Source: Choristoneura fumiferana (lineage: Eukaryota; Arthropoda; Insecta; Lepidoptera; Tortricidae). Taken from it: a DNA stretch of 64,000 nt. The position numbers and the translations under genes are program-made. Below are positions 19,284 to 28,729 of this stretch, piece by piece. The stretch is from positions 739,649-803,648 of the forward strand of contig NC_133491.1 in NCBI RefSeq assembly GCF_025370935.1. Reading direction: 5' to 3'. The notes beneath the pieces were generated by a model. That model did no database searches. It was not told where the DNA came from and saw only the letters and a program-made list of their open reading frames with translations. Positions within the stretch are counted from its first letter, which is position 1. Every line of letters begins with the position of its first letter.

Positions 19284-19617
19284 ATACCGGGTGTGGCCTG
19301 TAATACGAGCAAAAAATTAAAACATAGATACAACATTAGTTCAGGAACTTTTAAAACTAATGGAGTCTTTGAATTTTCCTTTTTTCATACAAACTAAATA
19401 CTGTTATCAATGTACACCATCCTAGAACACATCTGACGTCGCCTGTCACGCTACAAACATCAAACATTTTGCGTTACATTGCTTCACCGAATAAACTTAA
19501 AAGTGTAATAAAAATTAAAAAACTAATTCTTTTTAAAAGTTGCTGAACTAATGTTGTTCAGTTGACGAGTACTTTATGTTTTAATTATTTGCTCATATTA
19601 CAGGCCATACCCGGTAT
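19284..19617. mobile_element. MITE with about 45-bp terminal inverted repeats
   Basis: ATACCGGGTGTGGCCTGTAA then TACGAGCAAAAAATTAAAAC at 19284-19323 is matched by the complement of the right end, TTTTAATTATTTGCTCATAT then TACAGGCCATACCCGGTAT. GAACTAATGTTGTTCAG and ACAACATTAGTTCAGGAA extend the pairing inwards. 334 bp, non-coding. The flanks do not give an unambiguous target duplication. Confidence 0.85.
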
Positions 19618-19970
19618 TACATAGTTTATTATTATTTACTACTCCGACTACCCGTGCATCACCTGTTTAAACATGTCGACGTTCGTCAATAAATATAATC
19701 CTGCGCCGGACACGGGTCCGGATAGTTTACAGCCGGATCAAACCGTCGCCGGTAAAGCCTCGTGATACTTGTGAATGTCAATTTGGTTATGCTTAATGGG
19801 CTCGGCCGAGATGAAGATTAGAAATTGGTGGGGAATATTTTGACGAAATACACAAAATTTTAGAAATATTTAACATTACGTTGTTGTTCGTCGTAAATCT
19901 ATGAATTTGGTATTTTATTTTATTTACCGTGCAGTCGAGGTCAAATAGTAGATTGTACAACTAGAGCATA
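19618..19970. other. No gene seen
   Basis: Unassigned, with a GC-richer patch at about 19700-19770. No supported frame. Confidence 0.45.
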
Positions 19971-19971
19971 A

Positions 19972-20350
19972 AACGAGCCATTTTACCCGAGGCGTTCATA
20001 TAGCCACCCGAGCCGGTACGGCGAGGGTGGATAGCACGCCGAGGGAAAATAGGTTTAATGTTTGAGTTTTACACTGCTTTTCACTTCGATGGCGAGGAAA
20101 TGAATAGCAACAGTGGAAACAATGATTCACTTTCTATGTACCTTTTATTTTTTATGCATTATTATAATAATTCCATACAAACTTTTTTTGTTTGTGGCTG
20201 TTGACACCTGATAACCTTGGTCTTGAGTTTGTATTAAACGAAGATTTATTTTATGCACTAGAGCATAAAAAATCATTTTATCTCGCCTAGATACAGCATA
20301 AACACCAACTTTACGAGCATGAGAAGTGAAAAAATATTTATAAACTTGTC
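19972..20350. repeat. Repeat with two direct ACTAGAGCATAAAA units
   Basis: ACTAGAGCATAAAACGAGCC (about 19970-19989) and ACTAGAGCATAAAAAATCAT (about 20258-20277) are direct repeats, each followed by TTTTACCCGAGG- or TTTTATCTCGCC-like sequence. Between them lies GTTCATATAGCCACCCGAGC then GGTGGATAGCACGCCGAGGG, an imperfect inverted pair. It looks like two related fold-back elements or one rearranged one. Confidence 0.5.
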
Positions 20351-20572
20351 GCTGTCACTTTATGTTCGAACTTCTTATAGTTTTACTTGTTGGTGTATTT
20401 CCATAAACATGATCAATGCTCTTGCATTGCCTTATTGGTCCATGAGCGGGGGCTATAACTTATAATTTACATTAATTTAAATGTCTTGTTCATGTACTGT
20501 TGGCATGAGTAAAAAGATAAATAACTAAACTGAAAGAAAATAACTAAACTGAAACTGAAAAGATGGCATACA

Positions 20573-20595
20573 GCAGGGGTCGGCAACCTTTTGAC
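20573..20595 (+). mobile_element. Possible hAT-type terminus
   Basis: CAGCAGGGGTCGGCAACCTT at 20572-20591 contains CAGGGGTCGGCAACC, the style of end seen in hAT-superfamily transposons. I found no matching inverted end nearby, so only one terminus is visible. Confidence 0.3.
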
Positions 20596-20791
20596 AGTTT
20601 TGTTCATTCGCGTACTCGTACTTACGCGTTTTTGTATTAGGTATAGTTGTAAATTAGTAGTATATAAGTGTAGTGTAATAGTTTCGTGCAAGGGGCAAGG
20701 ACACATAAAAAATAATACATACCTACCCACCTATAAACAATATAGTAATAGGAGGTAGTATTATGTGTAGGTGAACATGAGCAGTATGTAT

Positions 20792-21639
20792 GTCGGCGGC
20801 CGATCGTAAAATCCGCCAGATCACGAAATTCCTAGGCATATCGTGAAATGCCGCCATTTCATGAATTGGCTAAGGGACATCCGCCATATCGTTCATAACT
20901 CACCGTTTAGCGATTTGCCTAGTGACGTTTAGGCAGATCATGATATTCCTAGGCATATCATGAAGCGCCGCCATTTCATGATTTGGCCAGTATAGGCAGA
21001 TCATGAAATTCCTAGGCATATCATGAAACGCCGCCATATCGGTTCTGGCACTTCGCCGGCCGCTGCCGCGGCACGCTCGCTTCGCTCGCTCGGCTCGTGC
21101 GTCGTGATCACAATTAATACTAACCACTCCTCGCTTCGCTCGTCGTACCTAAATTTTTCTATATAAATAAATAACAACTAGTGAATACTTTATTTACCAA
21201 CAAAATTCTAACCTCTAAAATACGGGCAGACGTCCATGGTTTTTCACATTGTGCACAGAATCCGTTTGATTCACATAAAAAGAACGGAGCTGATGTTCAA
21301 AAGCTTCTTTTTGAATTCAATCACTATTTTCGGTTTAAAGATCATTTTGTTGTGACGCCGACATTTTTCACGCGCTAAACAAACACGGGTCGGTCAGCTG
21401 GTCACGGCCGCCATTGCATACGCAGCGCCACCAGTGACCAAATAAGAAACTATTTTACGATGTGCCCGGTATAGAGCTAGGAATATCGAAGAATGCGTTG
21501 CTCTAATCGATCTGCCGTATTATTTCTCAGGCACATCGTGATATGCCTGGCCAACGTTTAGGCATATCATGAAATGGCGGCGTTTCACGATATGCCTAGG
21601 AATTTCGTGATCTGGCGGATTTTACGATCGGCCGCCGAC
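20792..21639. mobile_element. 848-bp TIR element with internal dyad-containing repeats and 6-bp target duplication
   Basis: ATGTAT at 20786-20791 and 21640-21645 flanks a unit that starts GTCGGCGGCCGATCGTAAAA and ends in its complement. The inverted repeats run about 80 bp with few mismatches. Inside, a motif containing GATCATGA, CCTAGG and CATATCATGA recurs at least three times on the left (near 20815, 20935 and 20998) and once, inverted, on the right. In the second copy TCATGATAT and ATATCATGA form a 9-bp dyad around TCCTAGGC. The 75-codon minus frame at 20900-21127 simply translates these repeats. The 65-codon plus frame at 21181-21378 has no recognisable domain. No transposase is present, so the element is non-autonomous; its superfamily is not clear. 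Confidence 0.82.
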
Positions 21640-21645
21640 ATGTAT

Positions 21646-22560
21646 ACAGTCGCCATCACCATTCCGGCGAATTTATAAATATATTTTTTTAATTTAGTAT
21701 AATAATAGTAATATAACGGCATAGAATCTGTCTGGTTTCTCTGGACACAGACATTAGACAATTTTAAGTTAACTTTCGTACTAAAATTATTTGCCGGTAG
21801 GTAATTTATCTAAATAGACGTCGACAACCCTAAGCGTCCACGCCGGAGTAGGCAGTTAAGTTTCCTAAAGGGTCGGAGTGGACTTATTTGTCCTCTTTTA
21901 CTATGGTCAAACGGACATCGCGATATTATTTTTTTCTGTCAAAAAACTGAGTGCCTTTTTGTAAAAAAAAAAACATTTACTTACAGGATTATGAAGATAA
22001 TTACATAATATGAACATTGCATGCTTGAAATAAGCTTGCGAATTGTAGCACGAAGAAATAAAATATGTTAACAGTAATGTTTAATGACGTGCATTTAAAT
22101 ATTATACATTAACTTTTTAATGATTATAACACTAGATTAACAACTACCAACTATATAATCGTAAAGTTATAATGCGTCGTTGTAATTAATGGCCTGTGAT
22201 GTATTCCCGTTTTTAATTAAATTAACCTTTAATTACTATTTTAATGTGAGGCAGCCATAAAATGGAGTTATTTGGCTCAGTTATTTAGGCTTTTAATAAA
22301 CTCGATTTTAAGGACTCGGAGTTTAAAAACATTTAATAATACGGCGATACATAAACATATTTTTATAAAAAATAAATAAACCCTAGAGCTTATGGAAACA
22401 GTACATGTTTTAGTGTCAAGTACGCACATTTGACGCGCGTTCCATTTATTTACCAATCTATGTAATGATTTATTTAGTAAAGAGGACTTAGGACAAAATA
22501 ATCTTAATAATGGTAAACATACCTATGTTGGTTGTCATCAGTTAAAATATACAAATAATA
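21646..22560. other. No gene seen
   Basis: Strongly AT-rich, without supported frames or repeats assigned by eye. Confidence 0.5.
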
Positions 22561-22562
22561 AA

Positions 22563-22702
22563 TAGACGACCAGATGGCCTAGTGGTTAGAGAACCTGACT
22601 ACGAAGCTTGAGGTCCCGGGTTCGATTCCCGTGTCGGGCAGATATTTGTATGAAAAATACGAATGTTTATTCTCGGGTCTTGGGTGTTTAATATGTATTT
22701 TA
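22563..22702 (+). repeat. SINE-B, 3'-truncated
   Basis: The tRNA-like head starts GACGACCAGATGGCCTAGTG at 22565 and has B box GGTTCGATTCC at 22619-22629. The body reaches GTTTAATATGTATTTT (about 22702) and then stops matching. Overlapping 70- and 87-codon frames are shadows. Confidence 0.85.
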
Positions 22703-23080
22703 CAATGCACGTGCTCGAAAGTGCCTCTTGACGTGGGTCAACATATCCATAGAAAATTAGTGATTCCTGCACGCATCCACAAGTGTGTAGTAAAGTTGTA
22801 TGGATTTTACTTACCGCACTTGTGCGGTAAAGTAACTTTTTAAATTGCCAAATGATGTCCAAACTATTGTTAAAAAAATAAGTCTAAAGAGTCGTTATAG
22901 TTAGGCTTTGAACAAATAAGAAAACGTTTGATGCAACCAACTGAATATTTACTGATAAGATAATACAGATTAAACGCGACAGAAAAGAGAACGTAAATTT
23001 TTTTTTTCATGTAAACTCGTATTTAATTCCGTCTAAAGTTATGAAAAAAAGGGAATAAATTCTTGAGTCCAATTCGGACC
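22703..23080. other. No gene seen; short hairpin at 22811-22830
   Basis: TTACCGCAC and GTGCGGTAA are exact 9-bp inverted repeats with a 2-base loop at 22811-22830. Weaker pairing extends outward. Otherwise AT-rich. Confidence 0.5.
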
Positions 23081-23149
23081 GTGCGACGTCAAGCGCGCGC
23101 ACTCGAAAGTTAACCAATGAGCTTCCAGTGCGCGCGCACGACGTAGCAC
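23081..23149. promoter_or_regulatory. GC-rich 23-bp-arm hairpin enclosing a CCAAT box
   Basis: GTGCGACGTCAAGCGCGCGC then ACT (23081-23103) and AGTGCGCGCGCACGACGTAG then CAC (23127-23149) are inverted repeats with only a few mismatches. The loop holds AACCAATGAG, and a second AACCAATCAT follows at 23150-23160. CCAAT boxes beside a CG-rich patch in an AT-rich background could be a promoter, but a fold-back repeat is equally possible. No downstream coding exon is visible. Confidence 0.35.
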
Positions 23150-23980
23150 GAACCAATCATGGTTACCCGTTCGCGCCTGTCATGAAACCCCGCCAAAGTA
23201 ATGTTCATGAGTTCAGTCCGGTGAATTAATTTTTGATGAGTAAATAAAATGAAGAGTTTAAATGATGAATTTATATGTGACTACGCCGCCTTTCGTCCTA
23301 CACGAAGCACATATTGTCAGTGACAAACTCAATGCTGAACAAAATACGTGAACTATAATATACATACCTAAGTTAATAAACATCGTAAATTGATAGAATA
23401 ATCTACTTCTACACACATGGATATTATAACATCTACCGGTATGTCTTATTCTTATTTATTTGCTTTTATCTATTAGAATTAGTGAACCAATTTTGATTTA
23501 TTTACAGTTCCAAAGCTAAAAAATCTCAGATTTACGGTAACTTTTTGTTAATAGCTGGTAGATTAGATACATACTTAATACATATACTTGATGATAATTA
23601 ACTATTACAGGGATTTATTCACGGGTTGCACTGATATTTAGCATTATAGGAGCGTGCACTCCTCCATAAGGACTAGCCAATATAAGTGTGGAAAATGTCA
23701 AGCAACAAGGGCTAATAATTAATCATAAAAATCACGATACTAAAACAAAGTCTCCTTTACCTATCATTAGTAGCTGTAGCTGTTCTAATCTTCTGAGTCA
23801 ATGATTGTTATGAAAGTTGGTTTAATAAAGTGTATACGTTAACGATTTTGGTTTGGCGTGCATGTCGGTATGTATATCTACTGCCTGCTACTGTAGTAAA
23901 AGGAGTATGGCAAAAAAATGATGTAGTCACTGCCTCGATTTTTTTCCTCGCTTAATGCATTGTAAAACGTTGTATGATAT
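23150..23980. other. No gene seen
   Basis: AT-rich, apparently single-copy in this window. No frame or repeat assigned. Confidence 0.45.
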
Positions 23981-23984
23981 ACGT

Positions 23985-24090
23985 GTCGAAAGTAGGAAAT
24001 TCCCAACTCGTGCCGGCTCAAAACACTCGCTTCGCTCGTGTTTTAAGTTCTCCGCCACTCGTTTGGAATTGCCTACTTTCCGCACTTGTA
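23985..24090. mobile_element. Small fold-back element
   Basis: GAAAGTAGGAAATTCCCAAC at the left and GTTTGGAATTGCCTACTTTC at the right pair. The centre, AACACTCGCTTCGCTCGTGT then T, is a short palindrome of its own. About 105 bp, non-coding. Confidence 0.6.
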
Positions 24091-24099
24091 TCATAAATA

Positions 24100-24225
24100 A
24101 CTAAAGTATGTGTCTATCTGTATAATTATATTTATCCGTTGCTTAGTACCCATAACACAAGCTTTGCTAAGCTTACTTTGGGACTAGGTCAATTGGTGTG
24201 AATTGTCCAGTAATATTTTTTTATA
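24100..24225 (+). repeat. SINE-B, 3' part only
   Basis: TATTTATCCGTTGCTTAGTA then CCCATAACACAAGCTTTGCT and TTGGGACTAGGTCAATTGGT match the SINE-B 3' half. The tRNA head is absent, so the copy is 5'-truncated. Confidence 0.82.
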
Positions 24226-24825
24226 ACAAAGAACTATTACTGTGGAATAATATCGCACTCCTAGATCAAGACTACATCAACTCCGGAACCTTCCAGAAAC
24301 TGAAAGAAGTCTAAATCAAAATGGCGTTTTACTTTTGAGTTGATGCACTCCTATAAGAGATCTGCTTTTACTTTTAAGGTATGGAACCCCAACAATCTCC
24401 AACCTATGCAAGCGGTAATCTCGAGCTTATTAAATATTTTTAAAGCAAAGTAATGTGCCCTGCTCTCCCCATAATAAACGTCTCCATAGCGGGGAATGCA
24501 ATAACACTGTCGCAGCTGCGGGGAGGCCTGGGATATAAGAGACGGCGGAATATAATTCTGGACATCAGAGCCGGTCCGGAGAGAGGTCGGACGTCCAAAT
24601 TTTACCAAAATCATTTTTTTCTAGAATCATACTAAATTTTTTGTCATCTTCATAAAAGAAGGTTTAAGACTTTACAATTCTACTTAATCTTTATCATACT
24701 ACTATATCACCAATCATACTCCTATCCCTTCCCCCCCCTTCACATAATAGTGGGACATCCAAAGTCTCCGTCGCTTTGGGCTTATAACTTCTAAATTGTA
24801 TTTTACCTTTTTATCAATATTCCCA
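24226..24825. other. No gene assigned; orphan minus frame
   Basis: An 87-codon minus frame (24351-24614) covers GC-richer sequence. It has no motif I can name and no start context or neighbours supporting it. It could be a decayed LINE segment. A CCCTTCCCCCCCCTTC run follows near 24726-24741. Confidence 0.35.
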
Positions 24826-24829
24826 GATC

Positions 24830-25320
24830 TCAAAACTTCTTGGTCTCAAAATACCTAAATTGCAGAATGCCTTATTTTGTTATCTTATAACACCGGAAAC
24901 TTAATATGGCTGAATTTCAAAATACCTTAGTCTCATAATGCCTAAACTTCAAAATCACTTTCATGGCAAAACAACATATGCTTAAAAACAACCAAAAGTT
25001 AAAATACCGAAATTTGTACGTTGAACAGGAACAATACTAAAAGTCAATAATGAACATCAAATTTCTCAAACACCACCCGTGAAAAAAAATTAGGCATTTT
25101 GCCTTTAGGGTGTTTTCGGTTTGGGTTGTTTTAATATTTTGTCATTTCTGTCATTCGGTATTTGAATGAATTGTGCATTTCAATATTTAGGTATTTAGAG
25201 AATATGACATTTTAAGTCAAAGTCATAATGAATTTCGTTCATTTTAATTCAAGAGACAATTTGACATGAGCCCATGGTAATTTGAAAATTAGGGGTATTA
25301 GTGAATAAGGTATTATGAAA
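24830..25320. repeat. Block of degenerate short repeats, inverted between halves
   Basis: The left half repeats degenerate words of about 17 bases such as CTCAAAATACCTAAATT, TTCAAAATACCTTAGTC and CATAATGCCTAAACTTC. The right half carries their complements, for example ATTAGGCATTTTGCC and CAATATTTAGGTATTTAG. The switch is near 25090. No coding frame survives. The superfamily is unknown. Confidence 0.55.
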
Positions 25321-25349
25321 TGTTGTTATATTATAACTATAACCTAACC

Positions 25350-25576
25350 AACAACAAGTTCGAAAACTCACGACTTTGTTACTTCAAAGTTCAATATCTC
25401 AAAAACAACAGAGAGAGACATGTCTAAGAACCATCGCTAGAAAACCTGCTTTCAAATAATAAAAAACTGCATTCAAATCGGTTCATCCTTGTAAGAGCTA
25501 CGGTGCCACAGACAGACACACAGACGCACATAGCGGTCGAAATTATAACACCCCTCTTTTTGCGTCGGGGGTTAAA
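25350..25576 (+). repeat. Repeat C copy
   Basis: CTTTGTTACTTCAAAGTTCA, then ACATGTCTAAGAACCATCGC, AGAGCTACGGTGCCACAGAC and CCCCTCTTTTTGCGTCGGGG. A central part (the ACGGCTGAACCGATTTTGATG region) is shortened relative to the copy at 4520. Confidence 0.85.
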
Positions 25577-25593
25577 TAGTCATAAGTAATGGC

Positions 25594-25640
25594 TCATCAT
25601 CTTATATTAGCCGTAGGACGTCCTCTGTTGGACATGTACT
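25594..25640 (-). repeat. RTE-like LINE tail scrap, antisense
   Basis: CTCATCATCTTATATTAGCC then GTAGGACGTCCTCTGTTGGA matches the reversed stop/tail region of 47423-47711 (CATCATCTCAGCCGTAGGAC). Fewer than 50 bp remain. Confidence 0.6.
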
Positions 25641-25695
25641 ACCATATTTTAAATTCAATCAATTTTTTTCATTTGTATTAAACAATTTTAAATCA

Positions 25696-25825
25696 ACACT
25701 TAAAGGGCCGGTTGCACACCACGGTTAACTTGCAGTTAATCGATCGCTTCGCTCGTCGACCGGTTAATTGCAATCGTCAAATTGGCCTTCATTACGAGTT
25801 AAACGATGGTTAAGTGAATATAGTC
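25696..25825. mobile_element. Probable fold-back MITE
   Basis: AAGGGCCGGTTGCACACCAC then GGTTAACTTGCAGTTAATCG at the left has diverged inverted counterparts in GGTTAATTGCAATCG and CGAGTTAAACGATGGTTAA. CGCTTCGCTCG sits between them. Boundaries are uncertain. Confidence 0.4.
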
Positions 25826-26049
25826 GTTTTTTACGCTCTATTGATTATACTTCAAACTGGCTTATTAAGTAAATGACTGGAGTGAAACAAAACTAGTTGG
25901 CAAGTAATTGTATATCAGCGTTTAAATCATGTTAACTAAATTTAACTCTAGGATTTCACTAACGTTGCATGAAAAAACCCGCTGAATTTCATGTCTCTAA
26001 TTTCTAGTGATCGTAATTTGGGATTTTGAACATGAAATTACCGTGAGAC

Positions 26050-26235
26050 TCACTCATATTAAATATACTGACCCGGATAACTCACGTCTGAAATCGAGCT
26101 CGACATTTTTCGGGCTAATCCGTAGCCCCCCGTTTTCGGAGCAACGCGACTCAGCGGCTGCTGCAACACGCGCACTGTGGGCTAAACTCGATTTGAGACG
26201 TGAGTTATCCGGGGCAATATATTTAATATCGTAAT
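26050..26235. mobile_element. Terminal-inverted-repeat MITE, copy 2
   Basis: ATATTAAATATACTGACCCG then GATAACTCACGTCTGAAATC at the left pairs with GATTTGAGACGTGAGTTATC then CGGGGCAATATATTTAATAT at the right. Core words (CGGGCTAATCCGTAGCC) and the outer ACCGTGAGACTCACTCATAT are shared, inverted, with copy 1 at 453-617. The internal part is longer here (AACGCGACTCAGCGGCTGCT). Two overlapping frames on opposite strands are palindrome artefacts. Confidence 0.82.
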
Positions 26236-26573
26236 TTGGGGCTGAAAAACAGGGTCTTGACTTGACAGACGGACATATAGACGGACGGATGGGAAACAAA
26301 GTGCTCCTATAAGGGTTCCGTGGTCTATTGAGGTGCGGCATTCTAAGAAAAAAATTGTAATTTTGTCTAGTGCAAAATCTTGCTATTTGCTAAGCAGTTT
26401 ATCCCTAACTAATGTGTGTTTTATTTATTCCAGGTATGGTCTTCATAAAAAAAAGTGTCAGGTATCGTAAAAGAAACATTTTTTTCTAGACGATATATCA
26501 AGGTGATTCCAGCTGCTGTATTGTCGTCACGGCTCTGACGTTTGCGATCGCATATAGCATCTCTTTCTACTAC

Positions 26574-26720
26574 TAAGGGGCTGTTTCACCATCCATTGAT
26601 TAGTGTTAACTGGCGGTTAGGTGTGATGCCGTCTCTATTTGTTTTTTTCGAATAGACGGAGACGGCATCACATTTAACCGTCGGTTAACGCTAATCAATG
26701 GATGGTGAAACAGCCTCTTA
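26574..26720. mobile_element. TA-flanked hairpin MITE, best-preserved copy
   Basis: TAAGGGGCTGTTTCACCATC then CATTGATTAGTGTTAAC pairs with the right end, GTTAACGCTAATCAATGGAT then GGTGAAACAGCCTCTTA. The arms are over 45 bp with few mismatches, and nearly the whole 147 bp folds. TA at both ends fits a Tc1/mariner-type target duplication. Relatives: 16261, 19041, 29845. Confidence 0.88.
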
Positions 26721-26829
26721 GACTACTTACATCGCGTTACGTGCATTACACAACTGCGCAGTCGTCGCATGTTTTAGCCGCGACTGACTTATTTTTGCGT
26801 ATTTAAACGTCTCAATTTTTTTTAAAGAA

Positions 26830-27135
26830 ATACAAGCTTTTATTTAGTTTCACCTGTCCCGTTGTCCGTCTGTCTGTCTGTAATCAAATCTTGTAAGTAA
26901 AATTCGACCAACTTCCAGTAGTTGTATTGAGTCGAAATTTGGTACACTCATGTAATTTGCGTGACAATACAATAATCTGGTAGTGACATCCTATTAGTCC
27001 GGCCAGGATCGTCTCCACAGGACGGAACTCTTCAACGGTTAATGGCATCGACTTGAAATTTGGTATGCAAATGTAGTTTGGATGACAATACAAGTACAGT
27101 CAACAAAAAGTACAGTCAGCAAAAAAGCTTGTATT
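26830..27135 (-). mobile_element. Element F, full length
   Basis: The ends AATACAAGCTTTTATTTAGT and GCAAAAAAGCTTGTATT are inverted TACAAGCTTTT termini. Inside are TTCACCTGTCCCGTTGTCCG, CCAACTTCCAGTAGTTGTAT, GGACGGAACTCTTCAACGGT and CAATACAAGTACAGTCAACA. About 300 bp, non-coding. A 69-codon frame across it is an artefact. Other copies: 28992, 35880, 36743, 42095. Confidence 0.8.
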
Positions 27136-27682
27136 AAAAATGATTTTCTTACCAAAACATATTTACCACCTTACCCCCATTTTACCATCTTAACACCGGT
27201 CTGGCGCAACGCACATTCCCGCTTATCCGGCAGATAGCTCGCCGTGATACGGCACGGTTCCGGATGAGTGTTGCCAGTAGGTACGCGTTATAAAGCTTAA
27301 AATAAATTAGGAAAAATGTTGGCCTTGAGGGAAAAACTCGTGCGGTATAATGAATTAAGGTAAATTGAATTTTAGATGCAAAAACGAACTGATCCGACAT
27401 ATGCCAGCTGGTTGGTGAGTTAGTTTGACTAAAAATGTGTCTCTAACGTTCTCTTGCAGGCTTTTTAATCTAGGTTTAAGTGGTCTTAAGTCCTGTCAGA
27501 TCCATACAAGAACTGTCAGTTTAAGCCTTAAATCGAGATATAAAAAAGTCTACAAGTCGTCCTTAAAGTTTTGCCAAGCTTTTTTACTCTTCTTTGATCT
27601 ATATTCAAAGTGTAGAGAAAAGTATTGTACTCATAGACAGTTTTAATTACCTGTACGGCATTCAATCTTAAAAAATAATAAC
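27136..27682. other. No gene assigned
   Basis: A GC-richer patch at 27195-27290 lies within a 72-codon minus frame (27182-27400) that I cannot assign. The overlapping frames at 27425-27743 are AT-rich and unsupported. Confidence 0.4.
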
Positions 27683-27684
27683 CT

Positions 27685-27892
27685 AACAAACAAAAAGTTG
27701 GAAAACCCCCGACTTTTGTTGGAAACCGATTTTTATAAAACATGTCTAAGAACCATCGCTAGAAAACCTTATTTCAAATAAAAAACGCATTCAAGTCGGT
27801 CCACCCGCTTAAGAGCTACGGTGCCACAGACTTACAGACACACATAGCGGTTAAACTTATAACACCCCTCTTTTTGCGTCAGGGGTTAAAAA
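27685..27892 (+). repeat. Repeat C copy
   Basis: CAAAAAGTTGGAAAACCCCC then GACTTTTGTTGGAAACCG, CATGTCTAAGAACCATCGCT and GAGCTACGGTGCCACAGAC, ending CCTCTTTTTGCGTCAGGGGT. The middle is shortened. Confidence 0.85.
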
Positions 27893-27913
27893 CCAGAAAG
27901 CAACGACTTTTTA

Positions 27914-28130
27914 TATAAAAGGGGGCACACGAGCATGAGAGTCGGGAAGAAATCACCGCTGCCCATAGTCACCCGCAATACGAGGGGTATCTCAGATGCG
28001 TTACCAGCTCTTTGATATCGTTTGATGGCCCGGAGATGAATAGTCTTGTTTTATAAAGATCCCTAAGTTCCTCTCCGGTAATGCGGTTTCAGGAAGCTGG
28101 TACCATAGTTAATTCAACGTGTCCGTAAAA
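27914..28130 (-). repeat. Decayed relative of element D
   Basis: TATAAAAGGGGGCACACGAG, TCACCGCTGCCCATAGTCAC and CGCAATACGAGGGGTATCTC then AGATGCGTTACCAGCTC follow the antisense D order (GGCAAACGAGC, CACCACCGCCCATAAACATC, CACCAGGGGTATTGCAGATG). Heavily substituted; the downstream part is unassigned. Confidence 0.55.
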
Positions 28131-28167
28131 TTACGTGGGTTAACTAAAAAATACTAACTAATTTGGC

Positions 28168-28488
28168 TCAGGGACCCAAAGAGGGCCTTGGCCTCCAAAA
28201 CGAGAGCATGCCATCTGTCCCGATCGTGCGCAGCCTCTTGCCAGTCATCGACTTGGAGACGTCGCAGATCCCCTGGACACTGTCCTCCCAGCGGCACCTG
28301 GGTCGCCCAACCGGGCGGCGGCCAGTCGGTCGTCCCACGTACGCTCTTTCGGCAGCCCGATCCTCTCCCATTCGTAGTAGGTTGCCGAACCAGCGAAGTC
28401 TGTGTGATTTTGTTACGCCGATGATGTTGGGTTCAGCCACCAGGTCCTGGATCTCTCTGTTTTTACGGATCCTCCACGTGCCGCCGTC
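28168..28488 (-). pseudogene. LINE ORF2 C-terminal fragment, third lineage
   Basis: A continuous minus-strand frame of about 106 codons begins GTWRIRKNREIQDLV, passes RLRWFGNLLRMGEDRAAERA and GRRPVGRPRCRWEDSV, and ends FWRPRPSLGP-stop. The GTWRIR, RLRWxGxxxRM and GRPxxRWED series is the conserved tail region of RTE-like LINE polyproteins, after the reverse transcriptase. The stretch after the RWED motif looks frameshifted compared with its expected WxxxxxxAxxLxGP ending. Plus-strand frames of 78-124 codons are shadows. Confidence 0.78.
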
Positions 28489-28729
28489 TCAAGACCTGGG
28501 ACCTGTCAAGAGAAAATTACAAGGGTTAAATACGTAAATAAATTTTATAGAAATGTCGAGAAATGTAGAAACTACAACCCTTGGCACTTACTCTAAAAGC
28601 TCTCACCAAAGAGCTCGAATTTCCCATAAAACAAAAGGGTCTTATAAAAATTCCTCGAGCGTCCACCGTAGTCGCGCCATTGATCCTCGCGATGTTTCCC
28701 ACATTATGTCGCGAGATCTATGCATTTAT

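Noticed and set aside
20900..21127. 75-codon frame with a repeated HDMPRN motif
   Set aside because: The protein repetition is only the translation of the internal DNA repeats of the 20792-21639 element.
24351..24614. 87-codon minus-strand frame
   Set aside because: Composition is protein-like, but I recognise no family and see no exon signals; kept only as part of an unassigned stretch.
26007..26341. 75- and 95-codon frames on opposite strands
   Set aside because: They arise because the MITE is palindromic, so an open frame on one strand tends to be open on the other.
26405..26430. Splice acceptor TTTTATTTATTCCAG
   Set aside because: No open frame or donor follows within a plausible exon length.
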